A stretch of 34,771 nucleotides of DNA from assembly GCA_945860785.1 (NCBI GenBank), contig CAMATD010000024.1:1-34771 (forward strand), given 5' to 3'. The DNA is from Variovorax sp. YR752. GTDB lineage: Bacteria; Pseudomonadota; Gammaproteobacteria; Burkholderiales; Burkholderiaceae_C. Made by a program: the position numbers and the translations under genes. Positions 1 to 11,010 of this stretch are shown here, in pieces. A model generated the notes under the pieces. The model was not told where the DNA came from. It searched no databases and was given only the letters and a program-made list of their open reading frames with translations. Within the stretch, counting starts at the first letter, position 1. Every line of letters begins with the position of its first letter.

Positions 1-66
1 TCGGGTGGAAAACAGGGCTTCTAGGGGGCGAATGTAGGCCGTTGCGGACCCACAAAAACCAATCTT

Positions 67-143
67 TGGCGGAGTGGACGGGACTCGAACCCGCGACCCC
101 CGGCGTGACAGGCCGGTATTCTAACCAACTGAACTACCACTCC
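67..143 (-). tRNA. tRNA-Asp (anticodon GTC)
   Basis: The reverse complement folds as a complete cloverleaf of 77 nt including an encoded CCA (67-69). The acceptor stem is GGAGTGG paired with CCACTCC, the discriminator base is G, the T-loop reads GGTTCGAGTCCC, and the anticodon loop CCTGTCACG gives GTC for aspartate. It is the last of three tRNA genes read on the minus strand after gltX. Just beyond the CCA, CCAA-AGA-TTGG followed by five T (54-69 on the minus strand) could form a very weak terminator hairpin that shares the tRNA 3' end. Confidence 0.97.
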
Positions 144-212
144 TGGTAGACAACGTTCACTCCTTGCGGAGCCAAGTGCTGACGACTTGTGCCCGAATCA
201 CTTGCGTGAAAC

Positions 213-288
213 TGGCGACCCTACGGGGATTCGAACCCCGGTAGCCACCGTGAAAAGGTGGTGTCCTAGGCCTCTAGACGATAGGGTC
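213..288 (-). tRNA. tRNA-Glu (anticodon TTC)
   Basis: The reverse complement forms a full 76-nt cloverleaf with encoded CCA (213-215). The acceptor stem starts GACCCTA, the D-arm contains TCGTCTAGAGGCC, and the anticodon loop TTTTCAC gives TTC for glutamate. The T-arm is CGGGGTTCGAATCCCCG. It lies between tRNA-Ala and tRNA-Asp, downstream of gltX, so the tRNA and the synthetase that charges it are neighbours. Confidence 0.97.
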
Positions 289-339
289 AAAACCTTAGGA
301 ACCGTGCTGCGATCAGCACTTTTCTTCTCGACACTTTGA

Positions 340-415
<76 letters not shown>

Positions 416-435
416 GTGTGGGTGTCGAGCCTTGA

Positions 436-465
436 ATTATAGGCCGAAAAATCAGGCCCTTTTCA
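436..465 (-). promoter_or_regulatory. sigma70-type promoter for the tRNA-Ala-Glu-Asp cluster
   Basis: On the minus strand, TTGAAA (460-465) is followed after 18 bp by a perfect TATAAT (436-441). The predicted start is near 428-429, about 14 nt before tRNA-Ala, with a GC-rich discriminator as in stable-RNA promoters. The -35 box lies in the last codons of gltX (Leu-Lys near the C-terminus), so the tRNAs could be transcribed independently of the upstream operon. This call rests on consensus match and position only. Confidence 0.65.
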
Positions 466-1840
466 AACGCTCTATAACTTTTTCACGAGAAAAAATTGCG
501 AGCACCGAATCGAGGGATGGTGTCTGCGCAGTTCCCATCACGAGGACGCGAACCGGCATGGCCAACACAGGCATTTTCACAGAATGTGCGGCCAAAACTT
601 CCTTGATGCCTGCAGCAATCGAAGTTTTTTCCCAGTTCACGCTCGCGAGCTTTTCGGCCAGCGTGGCGATGACGGGCTTCACCGCGTCGGTGATGTGTTG
701 CGCGCGATCGGTTTCGCTCACGGTCACGTCGGCATAGAACGCTGCCGCCCAGTCGGCCAGCGCAACCGTGGTCTCGCAACGGTCCTTGAACAGCGCGCAG
801 ATCGCGGGGAGGCGATCGTCGGCGTCGATGCCGCGCTTCTTCAGCTGTGCGGCGACGAGCGGTGCAAGCGCATCGTCGGGCTTGGCCTTGATGTACTGCG
901 CATTGACCCAGGAGAGCTTCGCGGCATCCCACTGGGCCGGACTCTTCGACAGGTGCGAGCCGTCGAACCAGCTCACCATCTGTTCGCGCGTGAAGAGCTC
1001 TTCGTCGCCATGGCTCCAGCCGAGGCGCGCGAGGTAGTTCAGCATCGCTTCGGGCAGGTAGCCGTTCTCTTCATAGGCGGTGACGCTCACGGCGCCGCGG
1101 CGCTTGGAGAGCTTTTGCCCGTCGTCGCCCAGGATCACCGGCACATGGCCGAACGCGGGCAGCGGCGCGCCGAGCGCGCGGAAGATGTTGATCTGCCACG
1201 GCGTGTTGTTGATGTGCTCGTCGCCGCGGAACACGTGCGTGATGTTCATGTCCCAGTCGTCGACCACCACCGCGAAGTTGTAGGTGGGCACACCGTCGGG
1301 CCGCAGGATGATGAGGTCGTCGATCTCGCGGTTGTTGATGGTGATCTCGCCCTTGACGAGGTCGTTCCACGTCACGTCGCCTTCGGGCGGGTTGCAGAAG
1401 CGCACCACCGGCGGCACGCCTTCGGGCACGGGCGGCAGCACCTTGCCCGGCTCGGGGCGCCAGCGGCGGTCGTACAGCGTCTTCTCGCCGCGCGCGCGCT
1501 GCGCTTCACGCATTTCGTCGAGCTCGGCCGGCGTGCAGTAGCAGTGGTAGGCGGTGCCGGCCGCGAGCATCTGCGCGATCACTTCGCGGTAGCGCTCGAG
1601 GCGCTGCATCTGGTAGATCGGGCCCTCGTCGTAGTCGAGGCCGAGCCAGTGCATCGAGGCGAGGATCTGGTCGGTCGAGTCCTGCGTGGAGCGGGCCACG
1701 TCGGTGTCCTCGATGCGCAGCACGAACTCACCGCCGTGATGGCGCGCATAGGCCCACGAATAGAGCGCGGTGCGGGCCGTGCCCAGGTGAAGAAGGCCGG
1801 TGGGAGACGGAGCGATGCGGGTGCGAACTTTGCCGGTCAT
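452..1840 (-). CDS. gltX: glutamyl-tRNA synthetase
   Basis: Cytoplasmic class I aminoacyl-tRNA synthetase that charges tRNA-Glu with glutamate using ATP. The 462-residue length is normal for bacterial GltX. The class I signature appears as PSPTG..HLG at residues 11-20, and the KMSKS motif as KLSKR at 243-247. The ATG at 1840 is the natural start because the family begins right before [10 protein letters not shown]. It starts 10 bp after the metZ stop, so it is probably co-transcribed with metZ and purF; tRNA-Ala, tRNA-Glu and tRNA-Asp follow. A discriminating versus non-discriminating specificity (misacylation of tRNA-Gln) cannot be decided here. The frame is intact. Confidence 0.97.
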   Translation of the reverse strand: MTGKVRTRIAPSPTGLLHLGTARTALYSWAYARHHGGEFVLRIEDTDVARSTQDSTDQILASMHWLGLDYDEGPIYQMQRLERYREVIAQMLAAGTAYHCYCTPAELDEMREAQRARGEKTLYDRRWRPEPGKVLPPVPEGVPPVVRFCNPPEGDVTWNDLVKGEITINNREIDDLIILRPDGVPTYNFAVVVDDWDMNITHVFRGDEHINNTPWQINIFRALGAPLPAFGHVPVILGDDGQKLSKRRGAVSVTAYEENGYLPEAMLNYLARLGWSHGDEELFTREQMVSWFDGSHLSKSPAQWDAAKLSWVNAQYIKAKPDDALAPLVAAQLKKRGIDADDRLPAICALFKDRCETTVALADWAAAFYADVTVSETDRAQHITDAVKPVIATLAEKLASVNWEKTSIAAGIKEVLAAHSVKMPVLAMPVRVLVMGTAQTPSLDSVLAIFSREKVIERLKRA

Positions 1841-1850
1841 GAAACTCGAT

Positions 1851-3071
1851 TCAGGAATTCAGGGTGCTCAGGCCGCGCTGCAAGTCGGCCGTGATGTCGT
1901 CGATGTACTCGAGGCCGACCGCGAGGCGGATCAGCCCCTGGCCGATGCCGGCGGCTTGCCGCTGCACTTCGGTCAGGCGGCCGTGCGAGGTCGTGCCGGG
2001 GTGCGTGATGATGGTCTTGGTGTCGCCGAGGTTGGTGGCAATGCTCACCACGCGCGTGCTGTTGATCACGTGGAAGGCGTTGGCGCGTGCAGTTTCCGGA
2101 TCGTTGCCGATCACGTCGAAGGACACGACGGCACCTCCCTGCCCCGACTGCTGACGCATGGCCAGTTCGTGCTGCGGATGCGAAGCAAGGCCGGGGTAGT
2201 AGACGCGCGCGATGCCGGGCTGCCTTTCGAGCCACCGCGCCACGGCCAGCGCATTCACGCATTGCGCCTGCATGCGGATGCCCAGCGTTTCCATGCCCTT
2301 GAGGACGACCCATGCGTTGAACGGCGACAGCGCCATGCCGGCAGTGCGAACCACCGGACCGAACACGTCGACGATGAGCTTCGACGGACCGCAGATCGCG
2401 CCGGCCATCACGCGGCCCTGGCCGTCGAGGTACTTGGTGCCGGAATGAATGATGAGGTCGGCGCCCAGTTCGGCCGGGCGCTGCAGCGCGGGCGTGCAGA
2501 AGCAGTTGTCGACCGCCAGCAGCGCACCGGCGCCGTGGGCCAGGTCGGCCAGCGCCTGGATGTCGCACACGTCCGTCAGCGGATTGGTCGGCGTTTCGGC
2601 GAACAGCAGCTTGGTGTTCGGCTTCATCGCCGCACGCCATTCGGCCACGTCAGTCTGCGAGACGAAGGTAGTCTCGACGCCGAACTTGGCGAACTCCTTG
2701 CCGAACAGGTTCAGCGTCGAGCCGAACACCGAGCGCGAGCAGATCACATGGTCGCCGGCCTTCAGCAGGCCCATGCACATCATGAGGATCGCACCCATGC
2801 CGGTGGAGGCACCGATGGCGGCTTCCGTACCTTCAAGTGCCGCAAGGCGCTGCTCGAAGCTCGCCACCGTGGGGTTGGAGGTGCGCGAGTAGGTGAAGCC
2901 CGGCTCGGCGCCGGCAAAGCGGCGTGCCGCGGTCTCAGCGTCGGGCTGCACGAAGCCGCTGGTCAGGAACAGCGCTTCGGAGTGCTCGCCATGCTGGCTC
3001 GGTGCCAGGCCGGTGCGCAGCGCGAGCGTGTCGCGGTGCAGTCCGGGCGGCAGGGTTCGTTCGTCGGTCAC
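1851..3071 (-). CDS. metZ: O-succinylhomoserine sulfhydrylase
   Basis: PLP enzyme of the Cys/Met metabolism family that makes homocysteine from O-succinylhomoserine and sulfide in methionine synthesis. The protein is 406 residues from a GTG start at 3071. The start is supported by the N-terminus ([16 protein letters not shown]...) and a GAGAG Shine-Dalgarno-like stretch in the purF-metZ gap. The frame stays open upstream, but that part is antisense-free shadow of purF. The PLP-binding lysine is Lys213 in [11 protein letters not shown]. Other family marks include [10 protein letters not shown] and ATNLGD. It follows purF by 8 bp and precedes gltX by 10 bp; the purF-metZ order is also known from Pseudomonas. 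Cystathionine gamma-synthase or beta-lyase is a less likely reading, given the sequence style and context. Confidence 0.9.
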   Translation of the reverse strand: MTDERTLPPGLHRDTLALRTGLAPSQHGEHSEALFLTSGFVQPDAETAARRFAGAEPGFTYSRTSNPTVASFEQRLAALEGTEAAIGASTGMGAILMMCMGLLKAGDHVICSRSVFGSTLNLFGKEFAKFGVETTFVSQTDVAEWRAAMKPNTKLLFAETPTNPLTDVCDIQALADLAHGAGALLAVDNCFCTPALQRPAELGADLIIHSGTKYLDGQGRVMAGAICGPSKLIVDVFGPVVRTAGMALSPFNAWVVLKGMETLGIRMQAQCVNALAVARWLERQPGIARVYYPGLASHPQHELAMRQQSGQGGAVVSFDVIGNDPETARANAFHVINSTRVVSIATNLGDTKTIITHPGTTSHGRLTEVQRQAAGIGQGLIRLAVGLEYIDDITADLQRGLSTLNS

Positions 3072-3079
3072 TTCAGCTC

Positions 3080-4581
3080 TCACTCGCTGTGGTTGGGAAG
3101 CGCGAGGCGCGAGGAGTCTTCCTCGTTTTCCTCGATACGGGGACGGTTGCCGTTCATGCGCGAGATGGCTTCGGTGTCGATGTCGCCGGTCACGTACACG
3201 CCGTCGAAGCACGAGGCATCGAAGCCGTCGAGCTTCGGGTTGAGCGAGCCGATGGCGCGCTTCATGGCATCGACGTCCTGGTAGATCAGCGCGTCGCAGC
3301 CGATCAGTTCGCTGATCTCTTCGATGGTGCGGTCGTGCGCGACCAGTTCGTCCTTGGTGGGCATGTCGATGCCGTAGACGTTGGGGTAACGCACCGGCGG
3401 CGCAGCGCTGGCGAGGTAGACCTTGCGAGCGCCGGCATCGCGCGCCATCTGCACGATCTCGCGGCTGGTGGTGCCGCGCACGATCGAGTCGTCGACCAGC
3501 AGCACGTTGCGGCCCTTGAACTCGCTCGCGATCACGTTGAGCTTCTGGCGCACCGATTTCTTGCGCACGCCTTGCCCCGGCATGATGAAGGTGCGGCCCA
3601 CATAACGGTTCTTCACGAAGCCTTCGCGGTACGGCACGCCCAGCAGGTGCGCGAGCTGCGTGGCGCTCGGGCGGCTCGATTCGGGAATCGGAATGATCAC
3701 GTCGATCTGGTTCGGCGGCACGGTGGACACCACGCGCTTGGCCAGCGTCTCGCCCAGGTTCAGGCGCGCCTGGTAGACCGAGATGCCGTCGAGCACCGAG
3801 TTGGGCCGTGCGAGGTAGACGAATTCGAAGATGCAGGGGTTCAGCGTCGGCGACTCGGCGCATTGCATCGAGTGCACCTTGCCCTCCAGGTCGACGAACA
3901 CCGCTTCGCCCGAATCGATGTTGCGCTCGAACACATGGCCCGAGCCTTCGAGCGCGACCGATTCGCTGGCCACCATCACGGTGCCGTCGGCGCTGCGGCC
4001 CATCGACAGCGGACGGATACCGTACGGATCGCGAAGGCGAGCAGGCCATGGCCGGCGATCAGCGCGACCACGGCGTACGAGCCGCGCAGGCGCTTGTGCA
4101 TGTTCTTGACCGCGGCGAACACCTCGGCCGGATGCAGCGGCACGCCGCGCGACGAGCGTTCGAGTTCGTGCGCCAGCACGTTGAGCAGCACTTCCGAATC
4201 GCTCTCGGTGTTGGTGTGGCGGTGGTCGGTGGAGAACAGCTCCGCACGCAGCGCATGCGCGTTGGTGAGGTTGCCGTTGTGCACGAGCACGATGCCGAAG
4301 GGCGCGTTCACGTAGAAGGGCTGCGCCTCTTCTTCGCTGTAGGCATTGCCGGCGGTCGGGTAGCGGACCTGGCCCAGGCCCACGCTGCCTGGCAGCGCGC
4401 GCATGTTGCGCGTGCGGAACACGTCGCGGACCATGCCCTTGGCCTTGTGCATGAAGAACTTGCGCTCGAGCAAGGTCACGATGCCGGCCGCATCCTGGCC
4501 GCGATGCTGCAACAGCAGCAGCGCGTCATAGAGCAGCTGATTGACGGGTGCGTTGCTGACAACGCCGACGATTCCACACAT
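3080..4581 (-). CDS. purF: amidophosphoribosyltransferase (frame broken by one base)
   Basis: First committed step of purine synthesis: PRPP plus glutamine gives phosphoribosylamine. The N-terminal glutamine amidotransferase part starts MCGIVGVV, leaving the catalytic Cys as residue 1 after Met removal. The C-terminal phosphoribosyltransferase part carries the PRPP motif LLVDDSIVRGTTS. The two halves lie in different frames. Reading changes after ...GHGLLAF near 4033, and adding one C there (one G on the plus strand) restores RDPYGIRPLSMGRS, giving about 500 residues, the normal length. This is either a sequencing error or a genuine mutation that would make the strain need purines. It follows cvpA by 12 bp, the classic cvpA-purF pair. 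Confidence 0.93.
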
Positions 4582-4593
4582 GAACGATTCCTC

Positions 4594-5079
4594 TCAGGGC
4601 AGGTAGCTTGCCAACTTTTCAGGCAGCGCGGGTTTCAGGCCCTGCAATGCCGCATCGAGAACAATGGCGCTGCGCGATTCGTGCCACCAGGCACTGTCGC
4701 TCAACACCAGCAAATGAACAACGACTGCCAGCACGAGCAGGGCCACTGCACCCCGCGCCGCGCCAAAGGCAGCTCCCAAAATCCGGTCCACGGGCCGAAG
4801 GCCCACGGCGGCGATCAGCTTGCGCGTGAGCGCCGCCACCAGCCCCACGCCGAACACCACCGCCACGAACACCAGCACGAAGGCCAATGGATAACGCCAG
4901 GTCGCTTGCGGCTCGCCGAACGGCAACCATGCCGCCACGCCGGAAGCCAGCCACTGGGCGGCAATGAAAGCAGTCACCCAGCCCACCAGCGAAATCACTT
5001 CGAACACCAGTCCGCGCACCAGGCCGAACAGCATCGACACCACGATCAGCGCAATAGCGATCCAGTCGAGCAGGGCCAC
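4594..5079 (-). CDS. cvpA: CvpA family inner-membrane protein
   Basis: A 161-residue protein that is hydrophobic nearly throughout, with about four membrane segments (roughly residues 5-25, 28-48, 63-85 and 103-125). It opens with the family pattern DWIAIALIVVSMLFGLVRGLVFEV and contains RPVDRILGAAFGAARG. CvpA is known for colicin V production and envelope stress phenotypes in enterics; its molecular role is not settled. The start is GTG at 5079; no ATG fits. It sits 18 bp behind the SPOR gene and 12 bp before purF, as in many proteobacteria. Confidence 0.9.
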   Translation of the reverse strand: MALLDWIAIALIVVSMLFGLVRGLVFEVISLVGWVTAFIAAQWLASGVAAWLPFGEPQATWRYPLAFVLVFVAVVFGVGLVAALTRKLIAAVGLRPVDRILGAAFGAARGAVALLVLAVVVHLLVLSDSAWWHESRSAIVLDAALQGLKPALPEKLASYLP

Positions 5080-5097
5080 GGCAACAGGCGCCTGCGC

Positions 5098-5889
5098 TTA
5101 CAACGTGAGGATCGCGGCCGGCAAAGACAAGCCCTTGACGCGCTCCGCGGCCTTGTCGGCTTCGGCGCGCGAACGGAACGGACCGACACGCACACGCGTG
5201 CGCTCACCGTCGGCCGTCTTGGCGACATGCACATAGGTCTTGAGGCCGGCCTTTTCGAGCTTCTGCCGGACTTCGCGCGCCTTGTCGGCATCGGCAAAGG
5301 CGCCGACCTGCACGACGAAGCGGCCGTTTTCATCGGCTGCGGCAGCCGGCTTGGACGTTGCGGCCGCGGCGGTCAGCGGCTTGCCTTCGAGCAGCGCACG
5401 GGCGCGGGCGCCGTCGTCTGCTGCTGCGGCAGCGGGCTTGGGCTCCGGCTTCGGCTTGGGTTCCGGCTTCGGCTTGGGCTCCGGGGCGGGCTTGGGCTCG
5501 GCAGCCGGCTTGCCGGAGTCGATCACGGTGCCGTCGGCGGTCTCGGTGATCATGCCGCCGGCCGACGAGGCCGCGGCGATGCGGGAGCTGCCATCGGACG
5601 TGGCCGGTGCGCTGCTCGTTGCGGGTGCCGGCGTGGCGGGCACGGGCAAGGGCTTGACCTTGTTGCGGTCCGGAATCTCGATGGGGATGTCGACCGACAC
5701 GGGACGCGGCTGGGTGTCGAACAGCAGGGGGAACCCGATCACGCCAACCAGCACCAGCACCGCCGCGCCCAGCAGGCGATGGCGCGCGCGCCGACGCATG
5801 GTTTCGACACTTTCCGCCGGGACGGCCGCCGGGGCGTTGCGTCCTTCGTTGCCTTGTGGGCCGCGCGTGCGGAACTTGAAAAACGCCAT
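5098..5889 (-). CDS. SPOR-domain membrane protein (DedD-like)
   Basis: A 263-residue bitopic protein: a short cytoplasmic N-terminus, one membrane helix around residues 38-58 (LLGAAVLVLVGVIGFPLLF), a long periplasmic Ala/Pro/Ser linker with alternating Pro-Lys/Pro-Glu repeats (about 130-150), and a C-terminal SPOR domain (about 188-263, starting GRFVVQVGAFADADKA). SPOR domains bind peptidoglycan lacking stem peptides and target septal division proteins. Position between folC and cvpA matches E. coli dedD, so a role in cell constriction is likely. No clear Shine-Dalgarno is visible before the ATG at 5889. Confidence 0.88.
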   Translation of the reverse strand: MAFFKFRTRGPQGNEGRNAPAAVPAESVETMRRRARHRLLGAAVLVLVGVIGFPLLFDTQPRPVSVDIPIEIPDRNKVKPLPVPATPAPATSSAPATSDGSSRIAAASSAGGMITETADGTVIDSGKPAAEPKPAPEPKPKPEPKPKPEPKPAAAAADDGARARALLEGKPLTAAAATSKPAAAADENGRFVVQVGAFADADKAREVRQKLEKAGLKTYVHVAKTADGERTRVRVGPFRSRAEADKAAERVKGLSLPAAILTL

Positions 5890-5951
5890 GAAGTTCGATC
5901 CCTGAAGGAGGTGCAGCGAGGTGGTGCCAGATGGTGCGGACGACCCGACGG

Positions 5952-7259
5952 TCAGCCGCCTGGCGACAGGTGTTTGGCTTGCAGCCGGGGGGTGCCATGC
6001 TCCAGCACGCCACCCACGGTGAAGAACGATCCGAAGACGACGATTCTATCAGCGGGGTCTGCGTGCTCGATGGCTGCGCGCAACGCTTCCATCGGCCCCG
6101 CGTGCACGCTGCCGGACGCATCGGCACGCGTGTTCTGCGCCTGCCAGCTGGCCAGCAGATCGGCCGCCTTGGCGGCGCGTGCGGTGGGCAGATCGGTGAA
6201 GTACCAGCGGTCGATCATCGGCCCGATGCGGGCCAGGATCGGTGCGAGGTCCTTGTCGGCCATGACACCGAACACGCCATGCGTCGTCGGGAAGAAGCCC
6301 ATCGCGTCGAGGTTCTCGGCCAGCGCGGCGACCGCATGCGCGTTGTGCGCCACGTCGAGCACCAGCGCGGGTTCGCCCGGCACGATCTGGAAGCGGCCCG
6401 GCAGCTCGACCATGGCCAGCCCGTTGCGCACCGCCTGCGCCGTGATCGGCAACTGCGGCCGCAAGGCCTCGAGCGCCGCGAGCACGCCCGCGGCATTGAT
6501 GAGCTGGTTGGCGCCGCGCAGCGCCGGATAGGCCAGCCCGCTGTAGCGCCGGCCGCGTCCCGACCAGCCCCACTGCTGCTTGTCGCCCGACACGTTGAAG
6601 TCGTGCCCGAAGCGCCAGAGGTCGGCGCCGATGGCGTTCGCATGGTCGATCACGCTCTGCGGCGGCATCGGGTCGCTCACGATGGCGGGCTTGCCGGGGC
6701 GCAGGATGCCGGCCTTTTCGAAGCCGATGCTTTCGCGGTCCGGCCCGAGGTATTCCATGTGGTCGAGGTCGATGCTGGTGATGACCGCGCAATCGGTGTC
6801 GATGATGTTGACCGCGTCGAGCCGGCCGCCGAGGCCGACCTCGAGGATCGCCACGTCGGGCTTTTCCGCGATCATGCAATGCAGGATGCCGAGCGTGGTG
6901 AACTCGAAGTAGGTCAGGGCCATGTCGCCGCGAGCCGCCTCCACCGCTTCGAAACTTGCTATCAATTTAGAAGCATCGACCGATTCGCCTTTCAGGCGCA
7001 GCCGCTCTTCGAAATGCACCAGGTGCGGCGAGGTAAACACGGCCGTGCGGTAGCCCGCATGCGTCAGGATCGATTCGAGCATGGCGCAGGTCGAGCCCTT
7101 GCCGTTGGTGCCCGCCACGGTGATGACCGGGCAGCCGAAGCGCAGGCCCATGCGTTCGGCCATCTCTTTGGCGCGTTCTAGGCCTAGCTCGATGTTCTTG
7201 GGATGGAGTTGCTCGGCGCGCGCGAGCCAGTCGTTAAGGGTTTCCATGGAGCCCGGCAT
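5952..7259 (-). CDS. folC: bifunctional dihydrofolate synthase / folylpolyglutamate synthase
   Basis: Mur-ligase-like ATP enzyme that adds glutamate to dihydropteroate and then lengthens the folate polyglutamate tail. The P-loop VAGTNGKGST is at residues 48-57, followed by SPHLVHFEERLRL and the Mur-type DALGGRLDAVN-like segment (VGLGGRLDAVN). With the ATG at 7259 the protein has 435 residues; an inner ATG at 7247 (METLNDW) is equally possible. The frame remains open further upstream, but those residues are antisense to the neighbouring ArsC-like gene. It is the first gene of the minus-strand operon, and its start is only about 27 bp from the divergent gene. Confidence 0.93.
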   Translation of the reverse strand: MPGSMETLNDWLARAEQLHPKNIELGLERAKEMAERMGLRFGCPVITVAGTNGKGSTCAMLESILTHAGYRTAVFTSPHLVHFEERLRLKGESVDASKLIASFEAVEAARGDMALTYFEFTTLGILHCMIAEKPDVAILEVGLGGRLDAVNIIDTDCAVITSIDLDHMEYLGPDRESIGFEKAGILRPGKPAIVSDPMPPQSVIDHANAIGADLWRFGHDFNVSGDKQQWGWSGRGRRYSGLAYPALRGANQLINAAGVLAALEALRPQLPITAQAVRNGLAMVELPGRFQIVPGEPALVLDVAHNAHAVAALAENLDAMGFFPTTHGVFGVMADKDLAPILARIGPMIDRWYFTDLPTARAAKAADLLASWQAQNTRADASGSVHAGPMEALRAAIEHADPADRIVVFGSFFTVGGVLEHGTPRLQAKHLSPGG

Positions 7260-7286
7260 TGTCGCCGACCCGCCGCTCGCGGCATC

Positions 7287-7649
7287 ATGGCGGGCATGAC
7301 AACCCTTGACGGCATTCCCAATTGCGACACCGTCAAGCGCGCCCGCGCCTGGCTCGACGAACACAGCGTGGCCTACACCTTCCACGATTTCAAGAAACAG
7401 GGCGTGCCCGAAGCCGAGCTCGACCAATGGCTGAAGAAGCCGGGCTGGGAGGCGCTGGTCAACCGCCGAGGCACCACCTGGCGCAAGCTCGATGAAGCCA
7501 CCCAGAACGCCGTGGTCGACGCCGCCTCGGCCCGTGCTGTGCTGCTGGCCAACCCCAGCCTGATCAAGCGGCCGGTGGTCAACTGGGGCGCAAAAACCGG
7601 CGTGACGACGGGATTCGACGCCGAAACCTGGGCTGTGAACGCCGTGTAA
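7287..7649 (+). CDS. ArsC/Spx family reductase-like protein (YffB type)
   Basis: Small thioredoxin-fold protein of the arsenate reductase/Spx family, 120 residues from the ATG at 7287 or 117 from the ATG at 7296. It begins MTTLDGIPNCDTVKRARAWL; the single Cys in PNCDTVK is the family's nucleophile position. It has no CXXC. The middle LVNRRGTTWRKLD and the C-terminal LIKRPVV are family hallmarks, with the Arg near the end acting in substrate binding in ArsC. The usual Tyr before GIPNC is Asp here. True arsenate reduction is unproven for the YffB branch. It diverges from folC with almost no intergenic space. Confidence 0.88.
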   Translation: MAGMTTLDGIPNCDTVKRARAWLDEHSVAYTFHDFKKQGVPEAELDQWLKKPGWEALVNRRGTTWRKLDEATQNAVVDAASARAVLLANPSLIKRPVVNWGAKTGVTTGFDAETWAVNAV

Positions 7650-7706
7650 ACCCCGGAACCCGTCTCGCCGGCCGGCCTCCAACCTCGATCTGCAGGAGAG
7701 AACACC

Positions 7707-8302
7707 ATGAACAGACACATTTTTCGCACCCTCGCCGGTCTTTCCGTGGCCGGCACGCTCGCGGCAGGCGCCGACCTCGTGCATGCGCAGCAGCAGTCCC
7801 AGTACGTCCAGGCCCGGGTGATTTCCGCCATGCCGATCCGCGAATCGACCGGCAGCGACGTCAGCTACAACGTCACCTACGAATACAACGGCCGCCAGTA
7901 CACCACCCGCACGAACAGCCGGCCGGGCGCCACCATCCCGATCCAGGCCAGTGCCTACGGCGTGACGACGGCACCGGTCTCACCGCAGTCGCAACTGCAG
8001 CCCTATCCGGTCGAAGCCGACAACGGCCAGCCGTACCAGCAATACCAGCAGGCGAACGGCTCGCCCTGGGACGGCGTGGTGCCCGAACCGGGCGTGGTGG
8101 TCTCCAATGCCCCGGCCCCGGTCTACCAGTCCGCGCCGGTCTACGTGCAGCCGGCCTACGCCTACCCGTATGCCTATCCGTACGCCTACCCCCGGTGGGC
8201 CTCTCGCTGAACCTCGGCTATTCGCGGGGCTGGGGCGGCGGTTATTACGGGCGCGGCTACCGGGGCGGATGGGGCGGCGGCTACCACGGCTGGCGCCGCT
8301 GA
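7707..8302 (+). CDS. exported protein with Tyr/Ala/Pro repeats and Gly/Trp-rich tail (frameshifted)
   Basis: Function unknown. The first 26 residues look like a signal peptide (MNRHIFRTLAGLSVAGTLAAG...VHA). The next part (QYVQARVISAMPI...YNVTYEYNGRQYTTRTNSRPG) resembles the segment that follows glycine-zipper domains in surface antigens. A Tyr-Ala-Tyr-Pro repeat follows. As written, the frame ends at 8210. Adding one C to the run of five at 8189-8193 continues into PVGLSLNLGYSRGWGGGYYGRGYRGG...WRR ending at 8302, a typical low-complexity tail for such proteins. I therefore read the short end as a one-base loss. There is a good Shine-Dalgarno (GCAGGAGAG) before the ATG. Confidence 0.7.
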
Positions 8303-8426
8303 GGCGGTTGGCGGCGGCTCGCGCCGGCCGAGCCCCTAACATCGAGGACTTTTTCAACCCCTGACGGGTGCGCCGCTGGTGCGGTGCGTCCTCGAAAAGC
8401 CGAACGCCCAGGCGCCGGCGCCATCC

Positions 8427-10111
<1,685 letters not shown>

Positions 10112-10131
10112 GCCAACGCGCTTTCAATGAC

Positions 10132-10156
10132 AAACGGGCCCGATGGGCCCGTTTTT
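10132..10156 (+). terminator. intrinsic terminator after argG
   Basis: Ten-base perfect arms AAACGGGCCC (10132-10141) and GGGCCCGTTT (10145-10154) with a GAT loop, followed by T residues to 10156. It lies between convergent argG and the Gly-rich gene and has AAA on the other side, so it may also act weakly on the minus strand. Confidence 0.93.
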
Positions 10157-10174
10157 CTTGATGCGTCGTGTCGG

Positions 10175-11010
10175 TCAGTCGCCGCCGCCTCCTCCGCAGC
10201 CGCCCCCGCAACCTCCGCCACTGTCGCCGCCAGAGGAGTCCCCTCCCCCGCTGCCATCGCTGCTGCTGCTCGACTCGCTGCCGCCGAAGCCGCCGGCATC
10301 GCCCGCACTGCCGCCGTCCGACGACGACTCGCTGAAGCTGGTCCCGCACTGGGCGTCCGAGCCGGCGTACCGGTCGACCGCCTTGCAATCGGGCACGTAC
10401 TCGAAGCCGCCGGGAATGGCGAACTTGATGTCCAGCGCAAACAGCAGCGGCAGCCGCGTCGGCTTGCGCGGATCGATGCTTTCTTCCTTGCAGGCCCAGT
10501 ACCAGCTGCGGCGCAGCCCATCGTTGCGCCGGGCGTCCTTGCCCAGCACCTCGGCCGGGCTGTGGTGCAGCATGCGGCCGAAGGCGGCATTGCACCAGTT
10601 CTGGTAGCCCTGCGTGTGCAGGATGAACTCGTGCCAGGCGGTGTCGACCACCTTCGAGGGCATGGCGACGAACTTGCGGCCGCTGCGCAGGTGCGCCATG
10701 AAAAACTGGCGCAGGCCTCGCAGCACCAGTTCGGCATCGCGCCGGTTGAGCTGCGGATGCGCCTCCTGCAGCTTGCCGACCAGGAACGGGGCATCCGGGC
10801 CTCGCGGATGAACTGCCGGCGCAGGCTGGTTTCCATCCAGCCCAGCACCGCCACGAAGGCAAAGGCCGCGATGAGCAGGAACCCCGAGGCCCACCAGCGG
10901 GCGGGCACCAGGAACACCGAGGCGATGCCCGCCACGATGACGATGCGCTGCGCCCACACCAGCGTGGCAATGCGCCGCCGGTAGTTCAGGTGAAGGAAAT
11001 CGAGATCCAT
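10175..11010 (-). CDS. membrane protein with GRDP-like WH motif and Gly/Ser/Cys-rich tail (frameshifted)
   Basis: Role unknown. From the ATG at 11008-11010 the protein starts [13 protein letters not shown] and has two hydrophobic stretches (about residues 15-35 and 39-58). The frame switches near 10795 after FIREAR. Adding one base there continues with DAPFLVGKLQEAHPQLNRRD and runs to 10175, about 278 residues. The middle VVDTAWHEFILHTQGYQNWC resembles the (V/I)DxxWHxH...Y...C motif of glycine-rich domain proteins (DUF1399/GRDP-like). The C-terminus is a Ser/Gly stretch ending in GGGCGGGCGGGGGD, as in TIGR04222-type proteins. The murB stop and this start overlap as TGATG, so translation is probably coupled. 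Confidence 0.7.

Noticed and set aside
54..69. Terminator after tRNA-Asp
   Set aside because: Only a 4-bp stem that uses the tRNA CCA end; too weak to list separately.
584..1894. Long open frame opposite gltX (and a similar one at 3808-6531 opposite purF-folC)
   Set aside because: High-GC shadow frame of well-conserved genes; Arg/Gly/His-rich composition and no family resemblance.
5400..5500. Tandem DNA repeat in the SPOR gene
   Set aside because: Encodes an alternating Pro-Lys/Pro-Glu periplasmic linker that is normal for DedD/TonB-like proteins.
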